Shown piece by piece: positions 1 through 10,973 of a DNA stretch of 64,000 bases; position 1 is the first letter of the stretch, and the number at the start of each line of letters is the position of its first letter. The notes below the pieces were generated by a model. That model saw nothing but the letters and a program-made list of their open reading frames with translations. It made no database searches and was not told the DNA's origin. Source of the stretch: Humulus lupulus (lineage: Eukaryota; Streptophyta; Magnoliopsida; Rosales; Cannabaceae); contig NC_084794.1 in assembly GCF_963169125.1 (NCBI RefSeq), positions 158,795,858-158,859,857 of the forward strand, given 5' to 3'. The position numbers and the translations under genes were made by a program.

Positions 1-1857
1 CTGTGTGTTGATTCAGAACGAGAAGGTTATAGCTTATGTGTCACAACAGCTGAAGGAGTATGAGCAGTGGTATCTTACCCATGATTTGGAGCTAGCAACG
101 GTGGTATTCGCACTGAAGGTCTGGCGACATTATCTGTACATGGAGAAGAGCGAGATATACACCAATCACAAGAGTTTGAAGTACTTCTTCACGCAGAAGG
201 ACCTGAACATGAGGCAGAGGCGTTGGCTAGAGTTGGTAAAAGACTATGACTAAGATATTCTTTACCACCCAGGAAAAGCCAACATTGTTGTAGATGCATT
301 GAGCCGGAGGGGCTCGGGACAGTTATTTAGTTCCATTTAGATATCGAGGGAGTTGGATGATGAGATGTCTAGAGCGAGGATAGAGTTAGTGGTGGGCCGG
401 TTGGCAAACATTACTCTACATTCGAACCTACTAGAGCGGATTTAGGAAGGTCAGTTGGCAGATGCTCAATTACATGAGGTTAGAGAGAATGTCTTAGCGG
501 GAGTAGCTAAGGACTATTCTATTTCTGAGGTTTGTTTGCTACGGTATCAGGGTCGGATCTGTGTTCCGACTGATGTGGGAATTAGACGTGAGATATTGGA
601 TGAATCGCATACTAGGTTGTACTAACTTCATCCAGGTACCACGAAGATATATCAGGATCTACGGACATTGTATTGGTGGCCTGGGATGAAGAAGGATGTG
701 GTGGAGTACGTGGCCAAATGTTTAACTTGTCAGCAGGTGAAAGCTGAGCATCAGCGACCAGCAGGGTTGCTTCAGCCTTTGGGTATTCCTGAGTGGAAAT
801 GAGAGGATATTACGATGGACTTTGTGGGAGGTTTACCCGGGACTGTAGGGCTTCATGACTCAGTGTGGGTGATAGTGGACAGATACACCAAGTCAGCTCA
901 TTTTCTTCCAGTGAAGACGACATATACAGTAGATCAGTATGCAGAGTTATATGTGAGGGAGATCGTACGTCTCCATGGGGTTCCTAAGTCTATAGTGTCA
1001 GGCCGGGATCCTATCTTTACCTCCAAGTTTTGGGGTAGTTTGCAAAAGGCCATGGGGACACAGTTGAAGTTCAGCACAACCTTCCATCCTCAGATTGATG
1101 GACAGTCTGAGAGGATGATTCAAGTGTTGGAGGATATGCTTAGGGCATGCGTGATTGATTTTGAGGGATCGTGGAGTAAGTATCTCCTGTTGATTTAGTT
1201 TTCATACAACACCAGTTACAAATCAATGATTGGAGTGGCTCCATATGAGATGTTGTATGGGAGGAGATGTAGATCACCCATTTATTGGGATGAGATGGGT
1301 GAAAGGAAGTATTTGGGGCCGGACATGGTTCAGAAGACTAGTGAGGCTATTGAGAAGATCTGAGCTTGAATGCTCGCCTCACAGAGTAGACAGAAAAGCT
1401 ATGCTGATCCCAAGCGTAGAGACGTGGAGTTCCAGGTTGGGGACTACATGTTTCTGCGAGTTTCACCACTACGAGGGGTGAGAAGGTTCGGAAAGAAGGG
1501 CAAATTGAGCCCTAGATTCATTGGAACTTTTGAGATCCTGGAGAGGATCGGACAGGTGGCTTACATGTTAGCTTTGCCACCGTCGTTGCCGGGAGTTCAT
1601 GACGTATTCCATGTTTCTATGCTCCGGAAGTACGTCTCAGATACGACACATGTATTGTGAAGTATAAAGATTTGGAATTGCAGACAGATTTGTCCTATGA
1701 GGAGCGACCGGTTCAAATTTTGGATCGGAAGGATAAAGTTCTATGGAACAAGACAATTCTTCTAGTTAAGGTGTTGCAGAGGAATAGCAGGGTCGAGGAG
1801 GCAACTTGGGAGCTTGAGTCAGCGATGCGGGATCAATATCCTGAGTTACTCAACTAA
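1..1857 (+). pseudogene. Element A: decayed Tekay/Del-type pol end (RNase H, integrase, chromodomain)
   Basis: This is the 3' third of a Ty3/gypsy polyprotein, entering from the left window edge. In order it reads the RNase H C-terminal half ([15 protein letters not shown], then [11 protein letters not shown]), the LSR linker, the HHCC zinc region ([20 protein letters not shown], about 600-740), the integrase core (from 815, MDFVGGLPG), the GPY/F-like tail and a chromodomain (about 1690-1857, ERPVQILDRKDK then ATWELESAM). Nine in-frame stops lie at 251, 338, 443, 623, 800, 1196, 1361, 1367 and 1658, and the frame shifts near 1658. An RNase H metal ligand is Asn instead of Asp (TNH for TDH), and an integrase aspartate is Gly (VSGRD for VSDRD). 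At least three stops (338, 800, 1361) are transitions of the kind expected from methylcytosine decay. The chromodomain places it in the Tekay/Del chromoviruses. It is inactive. Confidence 0.9.
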
Positions 1858-1879
1858 AATTTCGAAGACGAAATTCTCA

Positions 1880-1893
1880 GTAGGAGGGATTGT
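1880..1893 (+). other. Element A polypurine tract and spacer before 3' LTR
   Basis: A purine run (GTAGGAGGGA) followed by TTGT sits directly before the TGTAATGACCC start of the 3' LTR. The same motif appears in reverse complement next to the LTRs of G1, E and F. This is the expected plus-strand primer of reverse transcription. Confidence 0.7.
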
Positions 1894-2182
1894 TGTAATG
1901 ACCCAAAATTACTAATAAGGCTTAAGGGCCTTGATTAGGGTGTCGGGAGGGCATAATTTGTTTATGTGTGATTTAAATGATTAAATGCATGATTATGTGA
2001 TAAGCATGCTTACATGATTATATGGATATATGAGATGCATGATTATGAGTATTTGTAGGCATGTAGGCCCTGTTTAGAATATAAGGGCATATTCGTAATT
2101 TTGGCTCGTTGAGGGCATAAATGTAATTAATTGCGATAAATTTTTGAGACCACATTATTATGTGGATACATTTGCAGCTTAT
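1894..2182 (+). repeat. Element A 3' LTR, segment 1
   Basis: The LTR begins with TGTAATGACCCAAAATTAC just after the polypurine tract. It stops where CRM element B inserted; the last five bases (CTTAT, 2178-2182) are the left target-site duplication. The sequence resumes at 9060 and the two sides align with the unbroken order seen in element C's LTR. Confidence 0.85.
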
Positions 2183-2868
2183 TGATATGAACCACACCAA
2201 CATTGTGATGAAACCCGACACCAAATATGGAACAGCCACCAAGAACATACGAGATTGGAATGGAACCGCGACCCAATGCTTAGCCAAGCACGAACCTTGG
2301 TATGAGGAAGACGCCACAAACGGGGATGGAATCCGTTTGATAAGTCAGGATGAACGCCACAAGGAATCTCCTTGATAAGTTCAAAAGTCTCTTCAAGAAC
2401 TCAAGAAGAAATAAACTCACAATTTCATTCAACATAATCTGCGTTTTCACATTGTTTTGGCAGTCCTTATAAGGACGAAAATTACATGAAAACAAGACCC
2501 TTGGTCTTCCTAATGAAAGCACCATAAACAAGACCTTTCGGCTCACACAACTCTTCAGCTCACAAAACTCTTCAGCTCACACAAGTCAAGTGTTTGACTT
2601 TTTACAAAATAAAGAAAGACCAAATAACAACAATAACGTAAATAAATTAAAATGAAAAATACAATAAGACTCATGAAGCTCCTAAACTCAGTCAACTTTG
2701 ATGAGTAAGACAAGTCTTTGTTCTCCTTCAATGTTGACCACGGTCTCCTCTTGTTTTAGGACTTTGTAGACTAGGCTGTTAAGTTCTTCCTTGAATCTCT
2801 TGGCTCGTGCCCTCGTCACTGGACCAACTGGAACTTGACTTGATACTTGGGTCTTGGTGTCCTCATCA
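2183..2868 (-). repeat. Element B 3' LTR
   Basis: 686 bp, starting TGATATGAACCACACC on the plus strand and ending TGTCCTCATCA. It matches 8376-9059 almost completely. It also encodes the last ~60 codons of the polyprotein (see 2688-3236), so coding sequence and LTR overlap. Confidence 0.93.
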
Positions 2869-3236
2869 TTCCCCCCCTCTTTAGAAGGATTTGACCTCAA
2901 ATCGTCACCTGCATCAAAAGGATTCAAATCAGAAACATTAAAAGTAGCACTAACATTATACTCACCTGGTAAATCGAGTCTGTAGGCATTGTCATTGATC
3001 CTTTCAAGTACTTGAAATGGACCATCTCCTCGAGGTAGCAATTTTGAACGCCGTTGTGTTGGGAATCGCTCTTTCCTCATGTGTAACCATACCCAATCAC
3101 CGGGCTCAAAAACCTGCTTATGACGACCCTTGTTAGCTTGCTTAATGTATTGTTCAGTCCTTCTCTCTATGTTGAGTCGCGCCCTCTCATGGAATTTCTT
3201 CACAAATTCTGCCTTCTTCTCGCCATCTAAATTCAA
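2688..3236 (-). pseudogene. Element B integrase C-terminus with LTR-encoded CR-type tail
   Basis: A 182-codon open stretch continuing the polyprotein after a frameshift near 3236. It contains the basic integrase tail (VFEPGDWVWLHMRKERFP, then GPFQVLERINDNAYRLDLPG), then the polypurine tract translated as KEGGNDED. It then crosses into the 3' LTR at 2868 to encode GPVTRARAKRFKEELN and a terminal segment. Known for CRM chromoviruses: a C-terminal CR motif acts as a divergent chromodomain linked to centromere targeting. I infer that this LTR-encoded tail is that motif. The open frame continues about 60 codons into the LTR, so that part is constrained both as LTR and as protein. Confidence 0.75.
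2869..2880 (-). other. Element B polypurine tract
   Basis: Reads AGAGGGGGGGAA on the minus strand, immediately before the TGATGAGG start of the 3' LTR. Confidence 0.85.
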
Positions 3237-5227
3237 ATGCTCAGAACAGGTAAAGGTGATAAATCCAAAGGAGTGAGAGGATTAAAACCATAAACAATTT
3301 CAAATGGTGAAAATTTAGTAGCAGAATGCATTGAACGATTGTAAGCAAACTCAACATGTGGCAAACAATCTTCCCAAGTCTTAATATTTTTACTTATGAT
3401 AGCCCTCAACAAGGTGGATAGGGTCCTATTAACTACTTCTGTTTGACCATCGGTTTGAGGGTGACAAGTAGTAGAAAATAATAGTTTTGTCCCAAGTTTT
3501 CCCCACAATGTTTTCCAAAAATAGCTTAAGAACTTAGCATCCCTATCTGATACAATTGTTCTAGGCATACCATGTAATCTCACAATCTCCCTAAAGAACA
3601 AATCTGCAACGTTAGAGGCATCATCCGTTTTATGACAAGGAATAAAATGAGCCATCTTAGAAAATCTGTCTACAACCACAAAGATTGAATCCCTCCCACG
3701 CTTACTTCTAGGTAAACCCAACACAAAATCCATTGAAATGTCAACCCATGGTGAACTAGGGATAGGTAGGGGTGTGTAAAGGCCATTGGGCTGAACTCTT
3801 GATTTAGCTTGCCTACAAGTGACACACCTTCCACAAATTCGCTCAACATCTCGTTTCATGTGGGGCCAAAAGAAGTGCTCTTGCAACATAGCTAGGGTCT
3901 TAGCAACTCCAAAATGTCCCATCAACCCTCCCCCGTGGGACTCTCTAACTAGCAAATCTCTCACAGAACAATTAGGTACACACAACCTATGCTCCCTAAA
4001 CAAGAAACCCTCATGCCTATAAAATTTTCCGTCAGCAGACTTTTCACAAACAGCATAAGTTTCCCCAAAATCATGGTCAGCAGAATACAACTCCTTTATG
4101 TGTTCAAACCCAAGAAATTTAGCATCAAGAGTAGAGATTAGGGCATACCTGCGAGAAAGGGCATCAGCAACCACATTCTCCTTACCTTGTTTATAGCGAA
4201 TGACATAAGGAAATGTCTCAATGAACTCAACCCATCTTGCATGTCTCTTGTTGAGCTTGTGTTGGCCTTTCAAATGTTTCAAGGATTCATGATCTGTGCG
4301 AATCACAAACTCCTTTGGCCACAAATAGTGCTGCCATGTTTCTAAAGCACGCACTAGTGCATACAATTCTTTGTCATAGGTGGGGTAATTGAGGGCAGCC
4401 CCACTTAGCTTTTCGCTAAAGTATGCAAGCGGTCTCCCATCCTGCATAAGAACAGCGCCAATACCTATTCCAGAAGCATCACATTCAACTTCAAAAGTGT
4501 TAGAAAAGTTAGGCAAAGCAAGTAAAGGAGAATGAGTAAGCTTGTATTTCAGTAGCTGAAATGCCTCCTCTTGAGCTTCACCCCATTTAAATATCACATT
4601 CTTTTTTATAACTTCTGTAAGTGGTGCGGCGATGGTGCTAAAATTTTTCACAAACCTCCTGTAGAAGCTAGCAAGTCCATGAAAACTTCTAACATTACCT
4701 ATAGTTGTAGGGGTCGGCCACTCTTGGATGGCTTTGATCTTTTCTTCATCCACCTGAATACCTATAGCACTTACAACAAAGCCTAGGAAAACAAGCTTAT
4801 CGGTGCAGAAAGTACACTTACTGAGGTTAGCATATAAACTCTGTTTCCTAAGAACATCCAAAACAGAATGCAAATGCAAAACATGGTCATGCAAATTCTT
4901 ACTATAAATAAGAATATCATCAAAATACACAACCACAAATTTTCCAATGAAAGCACGCAATACATGATTCATTAAGCGCATGAAAGTGCTAGGTGCATTA
5001 GTTAGTCCAAAAGGCATGACTAACCACTCATACAATCCATGTTTAGTTTTAAAAGCAGTTTTCCACTCATCCCCTTCTTTCATACGTATCTGATGATACC
5101 CACTTTTAAGATCAATTTTGGAAAACACACAAGAACCATGCAATTCATCTAACATGTCATCTAAACGGGGAATGGGATGTCGATATTTTACCGTTATATT
5201 GTTGATGGCTCGACAGTCAACACACAT
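3233..5227 (-). pseudogene. Element B reverse transcriptase, RNase H and integrase core
   Basis: A 664-codon uninterrupted segment of the polyprotein. The RT active site YFDD is at segment residues 101-104, with the first catalytic Asp in [10 protein letters not shown] (39). RNase H carries D250, E287 and D312. The integrase zinc ligands are H431, H438, C468 and C471 and the catalytic triad is D500, D561 and E597, with exactly 35 residues between the last two. All key residues are present, so the enzymes would be intact if expressed. The segment is cut off from gag-protease by lesions at 5228-5262 and from the integrase tail by a frameshift near 3236. The apparent N-terminal Met is only the first Met after the break, not a real start. 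Confidence 0.93.
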
Positions 5228-6771
5228 CCTCCATGTTCCATCCTTCTAGGGAACTAGAATCACGCACAAGGGCTCATGCTTTCTCTCACATGCCCTTTCT
5301 CCATCAATTCTTCAATTTGCCCTTGCAATTCCTTTGCTTCATCAGGATTACTTCTGTAGGCTGATCGGTTTGGGATGGAAGCACCTGGAACAAAATCAAT
5401 TTGATGTTCTATTCCTCGAACAGGTGGCAAACCATGTGGTACTTTCTCAGGAAACACATCCTTAAATTCCTGCAAAATAGACACAACAACACTTGGCAGC
5501 GAAGAATCAAGTTGGTTAGTATTTAAAAGAGCCTCCTTATACATGAGTAAAATCATGGGCTGTTTTGTACACAATGCTCTCTTAACCTCACTTTTTTTTG
5601 CATAAAAATTATTTTGTTTTCTCTCACTTGATTCCACACTTTTCTCTCTTTGTCTCTCTTTTTCCTCACTCTCATTCATCTTTTCACTCTCTTTTTGCTC
5701 ACTCATTTTCTTTTTGTCACTCAATTTTTGCAACCTCACTTGATCTTCATACACTTGCTTTGGTGTCAAAGGCGCTAGAGTGATTGTTCGTTGACGGAAT
5801 GTGAATGAATACTTGTTGGTGAAGCTGTCATGCTGCACCCGCCGATCAAATTGCCAAGGCCTTCCTAGAAGGAGGTGTCCAGCTTGCATGGGAACCACAT
5901 CACACAACACCTCATCTTCATACTTGCCAATTCGAAATGAGACTAGCACCTGTTTTGTAACCCTCACTTCACCACTATCATTCAACCATTGCAATTTGTA
6001 TGGACAAGGATGTGTAAGCGTTGTAAGCCCCAGCTTGGCAACCATGGAAGCACTAGCAACATTAGTACAACTACCTCCATCAATAATGACACTACATACC
6101 TTGTCTCTCACATGACAACGAGTGTGAAAGATGTTCTCTCGCTGCACCTCTTCTTCCGCTTCTTTTGCTTGCAAATTCAGGACTCGCCTTGTGACTAGTG
6201 CAAGCATCTCACCAGATTCTGGCCCATACTCATTGTCAGAAGCATCTTCCAATGGTGGCATGTCAGCAAGATCATCTTCATCTTCAGAATCTATCTCTCC
6301 ACTTTCTCGAATCACCATGACTCTCTTGTTTGGACACTGGCTAGCTATGTGTCCTCGCCCCTGACATTTGAAACATCTTATCTCACTAGAATGAGACTTA
6401 GTAGGAGTTGTTTTACCTTGAGGTGGTGTGGCTGTGGTGGCTGGTTTTGGTGTAGATGATGAAGTGGGTTGGTCTTCTTTCTTTGGATAGTTCGACCTCC
6501 AAGGTGTTGTACTTGGATTGTGTGGGCTCGGTCTTGACCTCGAACTTGAACTACCCTTCTTGAGCTGCCTCTCAACTTTGATTGCCATATGAACCAAATC
6601 CTCCAATTCCACATAATGGTGTAGCTCGATTGGGTCAGCAATCTCTCGGTTCAACCCATTCAAAAACCTTGCCATGGTTGCCTCCCGATCCTCTTCAACA
6701 TTGGCTCTAATCATAGCCATCTCCATCTCCTTGTAATACTCATCAACACTTCTGTAGCCCTGACGAAGACC
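5228..6771 (-). pseudogene. Element B gag C-terminal half, zinc knuckle and protease
   Basis: An open segment (5260-6771) following the gag stop codon. It has the end of gag, a CCHC zinc knuckle (CFKCQGRGHIASQC), a low-complexity charged region, and the aspartic protease with active site DGGSCTN (the usual DSG reads DGG). It then has a Ser/Lys/Glu-rich linker and the start of the RT region (HQIDFVPGASIPNRSAY). It ends at a TGA near 5260. Positions 5228-5262 hold a frameshift plus stop codons separating it from RT. The protease motif is shared with element D, so DGG is a family feature rather than damage. Confidence 0.88.
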
Positions 6772-7386
6772 CTACAACTTAAGGTAGAGATCTCGATAAT
6801 AATGAGGTGGTACAAACCGTCGCCTCATCACCCTCTTCATGGCCTCCCATGTGTCAATAGGGCGATCTCCACTCCGCCTGCTGTTGATGCACAACTGATC
6901 CCACCAAACAATAGCATAATCAGTAAACTCATTGGCAGCAAGTTTTACCTTCTTCATGTCGGAGTAGTGGTGACCATCAAAAACTAGCTCCATCTTCTTC
7001 TCCCACTCAAGGTATGCTTCAGGATCACTCTTCCCCTGAAATGCTGGGATTCTCATTTTGATATTCCCCATATAATTATCTACCTGGTTCCTATCTTCTC
7101 TATTCCCACCATACCTCCTATGGTTACCCGTCGACATCCTATCAAACTCATCATCAGAAACTACCCCTTCTAAATCCCCTTCATTCTCATCCTCCCTTTG
7201 GTGTACCCTACCCCTCCTTGGTCTCCGTTGTGCCCCCTCTTCTACCCTATCCAACCGCTCATGTATTTGCTCACACTCCTCCCTCAACATCCTCCTCATC
7301 TCCCCCATTAAAGCTTCAATTTGTAGATTTGGAACTGTAGGTGGTGGAGCGTCATTGCCTGCATTTCTTTCTGTATTTTGTGACAT
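6772..7386 (-). pseudogene. Element B gag N-terminal half
   Basis: Begins at Met (start codon 7384-7386, [16 protein letters not shown]), chosen because element D starts at the equivalent Met (MAKNPEKN). It carries the retrotransposon gag core ([40 protein letters not shown]). It ends at a TAG (6772-6774) where element D has Gln. That single nonsense codon separates it from the rest of gag. Confidence 0.9.
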
Positions 7387-8361
7387 GATGGAGAATCTGC
7401 AAAACAATAAGGTTAGACAATTATAGAAATGACCTCACTGCACTCCCTCACGTGTTTCACTCAAAGAAAATGGTCACTCAAGTACACTCGTGTTTGCACT
7501 CAATGATGGCTTTTACCCTCAAATAAGCTCACACCTCTGCCTTTTTCCACTCTATTTTCTTCTTTAAGCTCTTTGAAAACTAATGAAACGGTGATATGGA
7601 GGTTCAAGCAGCCAATTCTACCAAACAAATCAAACGAAAACCGATGAAAAAGTGGCGAAAAATGGTGATTTTTGGAACACTTCTGTGGGGTTTTGGCAAA
7701 AGGGACTCTAGACTATGGGGAACAAGAATAGAACAAAATTTTTTTTTTTTTTGGTCTCGGATCCTCTTGGTTTTCTTTTCTTCTTCTTTCTTTCTGTCTT
7801 TCTTTTTTTTTTTCAAATGCAGATACAAGGAACAATTCAAAAACAAAATGAATCGGTTTTTCACAAGAGAAACAATGGAGACTCAAAAAGAAAAGAGAAA
7901 TAATGCAGATTCGGATTTCACAAAAAGAAAAGAGACAACCCAACCCACTTTCGGATTTAACAATAAGAATAAGTGAAACTCAATCCCAACTCAGATTTCA
8001 CCATAAGAACAAGATAAAACCCAATCTCAATTCAGATTTCACTACAAGAACAAGAGAAAACTCAATCCTAATTCAGATTTCACAATAAGAACAAGGGAAC
8101 TCAATCCCAATTTGGATTGCACAATAAGAACAAGAGAAACCCAAAGAATTTTCGGATTTCACAACAAAAAAGGGAAACAAGGAAACAATTGAAACAAGGA
8201 AATTAACAAGCTCTAGAATAGACAAAACAAGACTAGATGAACACGAGTTGATTATAGGAACACGAATTGATTTATTTTTTTTTTTCGGAAACCCTAATAT
8301 AAGAACACGAATTGAATAGAAAAACAAATGAAAAAGGATAGGCCAAACCGGATGATCCTAA
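7387..8361 (-). other. Element B untranslated leader with short tandem repeats
   Basis: About 975 nt between PBS and gag start with no convincing ORF. It contains a poly-T/C-rich stretch (7740-7812) and, at about 7905-8165, five to six degenerate copies of a 41-44 nt unit built around CAGATTTCACAATAAGAACA. Element D's leader has a related array, so the repeats are a feature of this CRM family. Confidence 0.75.
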
Positions 8362-8373
8362 GCTCTGATACCA
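8362..8373 (-). other. Element B primer binding site (initiator tRNA-Met)
   Basis: TGGTATCAGAGC on the minus strand, two to three bases inside the 5' LTR. It is complementary to the 3' end of plant initiator tRNA-Met. Confidence 0.93.
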
Positions 8374-8375
8374 AC

Positions 8376-9059
8376 TGATACGAACCACACCAACATTGTG
8401 ATGAAACCCGACACCAAATATGGAACAGCCACCAAGAACATACGAGATTGGAATGGAACCGCGACCCAATGCTTAGCCAAGCACGAACCTTGGTATGAGG
8501 AAGACGCCACAAACGGGGATGGAATCCGTTTGATAAGTCAGGATGAACGCCACAAGGAATCTCCTTGATAAGTTCAAAAGTTTCTTCAAGAACTCAAGAA
8601 GAAATAAACTCACAATTTCATTCAACATAATCTGCGTTTTCACATTGTTTTGGCAGTCCTTATAAGGACGAAAATTACATGAAAACAAGACCCTTGGTCT
8701 TCCTAATGAAAGCACCATAAACAAGACCTTTCGGCTCACACAACTCTTCAGCTCACAAAACTCTTCAGCTCACACAAGTCAAATGTTTGACTTTTTACAA
8801 AATAAAGAAAGACCAAATAACAACAATAACGTAAATAAATTAAAATGAAAAATACAATAAGACTCATGAAGCTCCTAAATTCAGTCAACTTTGATGAGTA
8901 AGACAAGTCTTTGTTCTCCTTCAATGTTGACCACGGTCTCCTCTTGTTTTAGGACTTTGTAGACTAGGCTGTTAATCTTCCTTGAATCTCTTGGCTCGTG
9001 CCCTCGTCACTGGACCAACTGGAACTTGACTTGATACTTGGGTCTTGGTGTCCTCATCA
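8376..9059 (-). repeat. Element B 5' LTR
   Basis: 684 bp, plus-strand start TGATACGAACC and end GTCCTCATCA, followed by the TSD CTTAT (9060-9064). It differs from the 3' LTR at a handful of sites (for example TGATAC versus TGATAT at the terminus). Confidence 0.93.
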
Positions 9060-9539
9060 CTTATGGCTCGAAGCGATCCCAGTGAGCAGTTTAGCGAAAT
9101 AGTCACAGCATGAGTTTATACCCGGCTCGAGGGAGCCTAGGGTATTTTTTGGGAATCAGGGAAATATATTGGAGATTTTTAGACCTTGGGGAAAATAATT
9201 GGTGATTAATTAGATGACGGGAATTAAGTGGTAAATATTAGGAACACTTGAGGAATTAGCGAGAATTGGGAGAAAATGACCAAAATGCCCTTAGAATGTT
9301 TAAATTACGAATATGCTTAGGGTTTTTGCTTGGAGGCATGGGGGTCGATTCCACCACCCCATTTGATGGAATTGGGATTCCGAGGGCTTGGGATTGGTCC
9401 CGAAGTTGGGTTACAGAATTAAGATTTAATGAGGGTTCTATTTTACAGTTGTGACTAGGTGTACGCTGGGGATCGGACGAGATCGTGCTTAAGGATCATT
9501 TCTATTAACCAAAGCGCTCGGAATCAAAGGTAAGAAACT
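9060..9539 (+). repeat. Element A 3' LTR, segment 2
   Basis: Continues element A's LTR after the CRM insertion (GGCTCGAAGCGATCCCAG). It ends at about 9539 after AAAGGTAAGAAACTGCAC, a position that lies mid-LTR when compared with element C's LTR near 11690. The next base belongs to element C's gag on the opposite strand, so this is a rearrangement junction. Confidence 0.8.
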
Positions 9540-10478
9540 GCACTGCTGCCCTGACGGCCACCCTGACCACCCCGACCCCTCCTATCAGGAATAGCAGTGG
9601 TCGAAGTATCAGGGGTCTTCCTCTTTACATCACTGGGGCCTCCGCCCCTACCTTTCCCGGAATAAGGAGGCACCACTCTGCGACCCTCGCGCCTCGTTGC
9701 ACTTTCCTTCCAAATCTTGTTCTCTGCTTCCTCTGTTGTAAGAGCCTTCTCAACAGCCTGGGCATAAGTTGTTCCCCCAGGTACTATTGTAATCCTCACA
9801 CCCCGGGCTATCATAACATTAAGCCCTCGAATAAACCTGTCTTGCCTAGCTGCATCTGTAGGCACAAGATCTGGTGCAAATTTTGCAAGTCTATCAAACT
9901 TTAGGGCATACTCACTGACTGTCATACTATCCTGTACCAACCCCACGAACTCATTAACCTTCGCTGCCCTGATGGAAACATTATAATATTTCTGGCTGAA
10001 CAAATCCTTGAATCCATCCCACGTCCTTGGTCTGTGATGCCACTTCCCACCAGATGTGGGCATCCTCTCTCAGCATATATGTGGCACAGGCCACTCTGTC
10101 ATAACCTTCTATCCTCATGAAGTCCAGTATAGTAGTAATCATAGTCATCCACTGTTCGGCCTTCAGTGGATCAGGTCCTCCCTCAAAAGTTGGAGGATAC
10201 TGCTTCCGGAACCGCTCATACAACGATTCCCACCTATTCCCAACTTCTACTGGCTGAATAACTGGTGCCACTACAGGTGGCACAATAGGTGCAGCACTCC
10301 CTGATGGAGCTTGCTGTCGTAAAAGACGAATCTGTTCATCTTGGCTCTGAAGCCGCGCTTGCATCTCTGCCATAATTTGCTGTCAATTCTCAGGGGCTGG
10401 CGGAGGGTTCTAGCCCTGATCATCATCTCTAGTCTCAGATCTAGTGCCAGCTAGTCGCATAGATTTTCTTGGACGCAT
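9540..10478 (-). pseudogene. Element C gag (truncated)
   Basis: Gag of the A/C/G family. The likely start is the Met at 10476-10478 (reading MRPRKSMRLAG), with in-frame stops soon after near 10410 and 10383. Readable parts are MAEMQARLQSQDEQIRLLRQQ, the gag core (YERFRKQYPPTFEGGPDPLKAEQWM, REDAHIWWEV), a frameshift near 10030, then [15 protein letters not shown] and a Gly/Arg-rich tail. The sequence stops at GGRQG before the zinc knuckle that follows in G2. The few codons beyond 9540 are element A LTR read in frame. Confidence 0.85.
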
Positions 10479-10973
10479 ATCTATCCAAGTTAATCTACAA
10501 TCAACGACTCGGCAATCAGACCATGATGACAGGGTAAAAGCTTTTCCAAAATCCACCAATGGAACATAATCAATCACAAACAATCAAAATATAGGAATTT
10601 ATCCACATGCACTAGCATTGCTAATAAGCATGCCCCAACATCACCATACAATAGTCAGGATATAGACATCCATCCACACATTCACCCATATATACGCGAT
10701 ATGCAATTAATCATTCAAATATTCATTTATATGCATAGCAATGCTAATAAGCATGCCTCAATATGATCACACAATAGTCAAGAGCCAGGCTCTATCAGTA
10801 TCTCATACTATTGATCCAACAGATAGCAACATTCATAATTCTTTCTAAGCACACAAGCATATAAGCACACATACACATTACCAAACCCTGAATCGAGCTT
10901 GTCTCTAGCAGCGAATGTACATGTCTAGTTGGTCTTCAGGAACCTTTAAACCTAGGACGCTCTGATACCAAGT
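10479..10973 (-). other. Element C leader and primer binding site
   Basis: About 480 nt of AT-rich leader without a coding signal; unlike elements E and F there is no upstream accessory ORF. The PBS reads TGGTATCAGAG on the minus strand (10960-10970), matching initiator tRNA-Met, three bases from the LTR. Confidence 0.8.

Larger units (their letters stand above)
2183..9059 (-). mobile_element. Element B: near-complete CRM-lineage chromovirus
   Basis: A 6.9-kb Ty3/gypsy element on the minus strand with both LTRs (2183-2868 and 8376-9059), tRNA-Met PBS, polypurine tract, and 5-bp TSD CTTAT at 2178-2182 and 9060-9064. LTRs read TGATGAGGACACC...TATCA in element orientation, the terminus style of the CRM group. 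The integrase text ([30 protein letters not shown]) is also CRM-like. The two LTRs differ by about four substitutions and one 2-nt indel as read by eye, so the insertion is fairly young. The coding region has only a few lesions: a stop in gag at 6772, a frameshift with stops near 5228-5262, and a frameshift near 3236. It is inserted inside element A's 3' LTR. Confidence 0.93.

Noticed and set aside
7596..8512. Several 60-126 codon ORFs on both strands in the CRM leader
   Set aside because: Low-complexity Phe/Lys-rich translations of poly-T/A and leader repeats.
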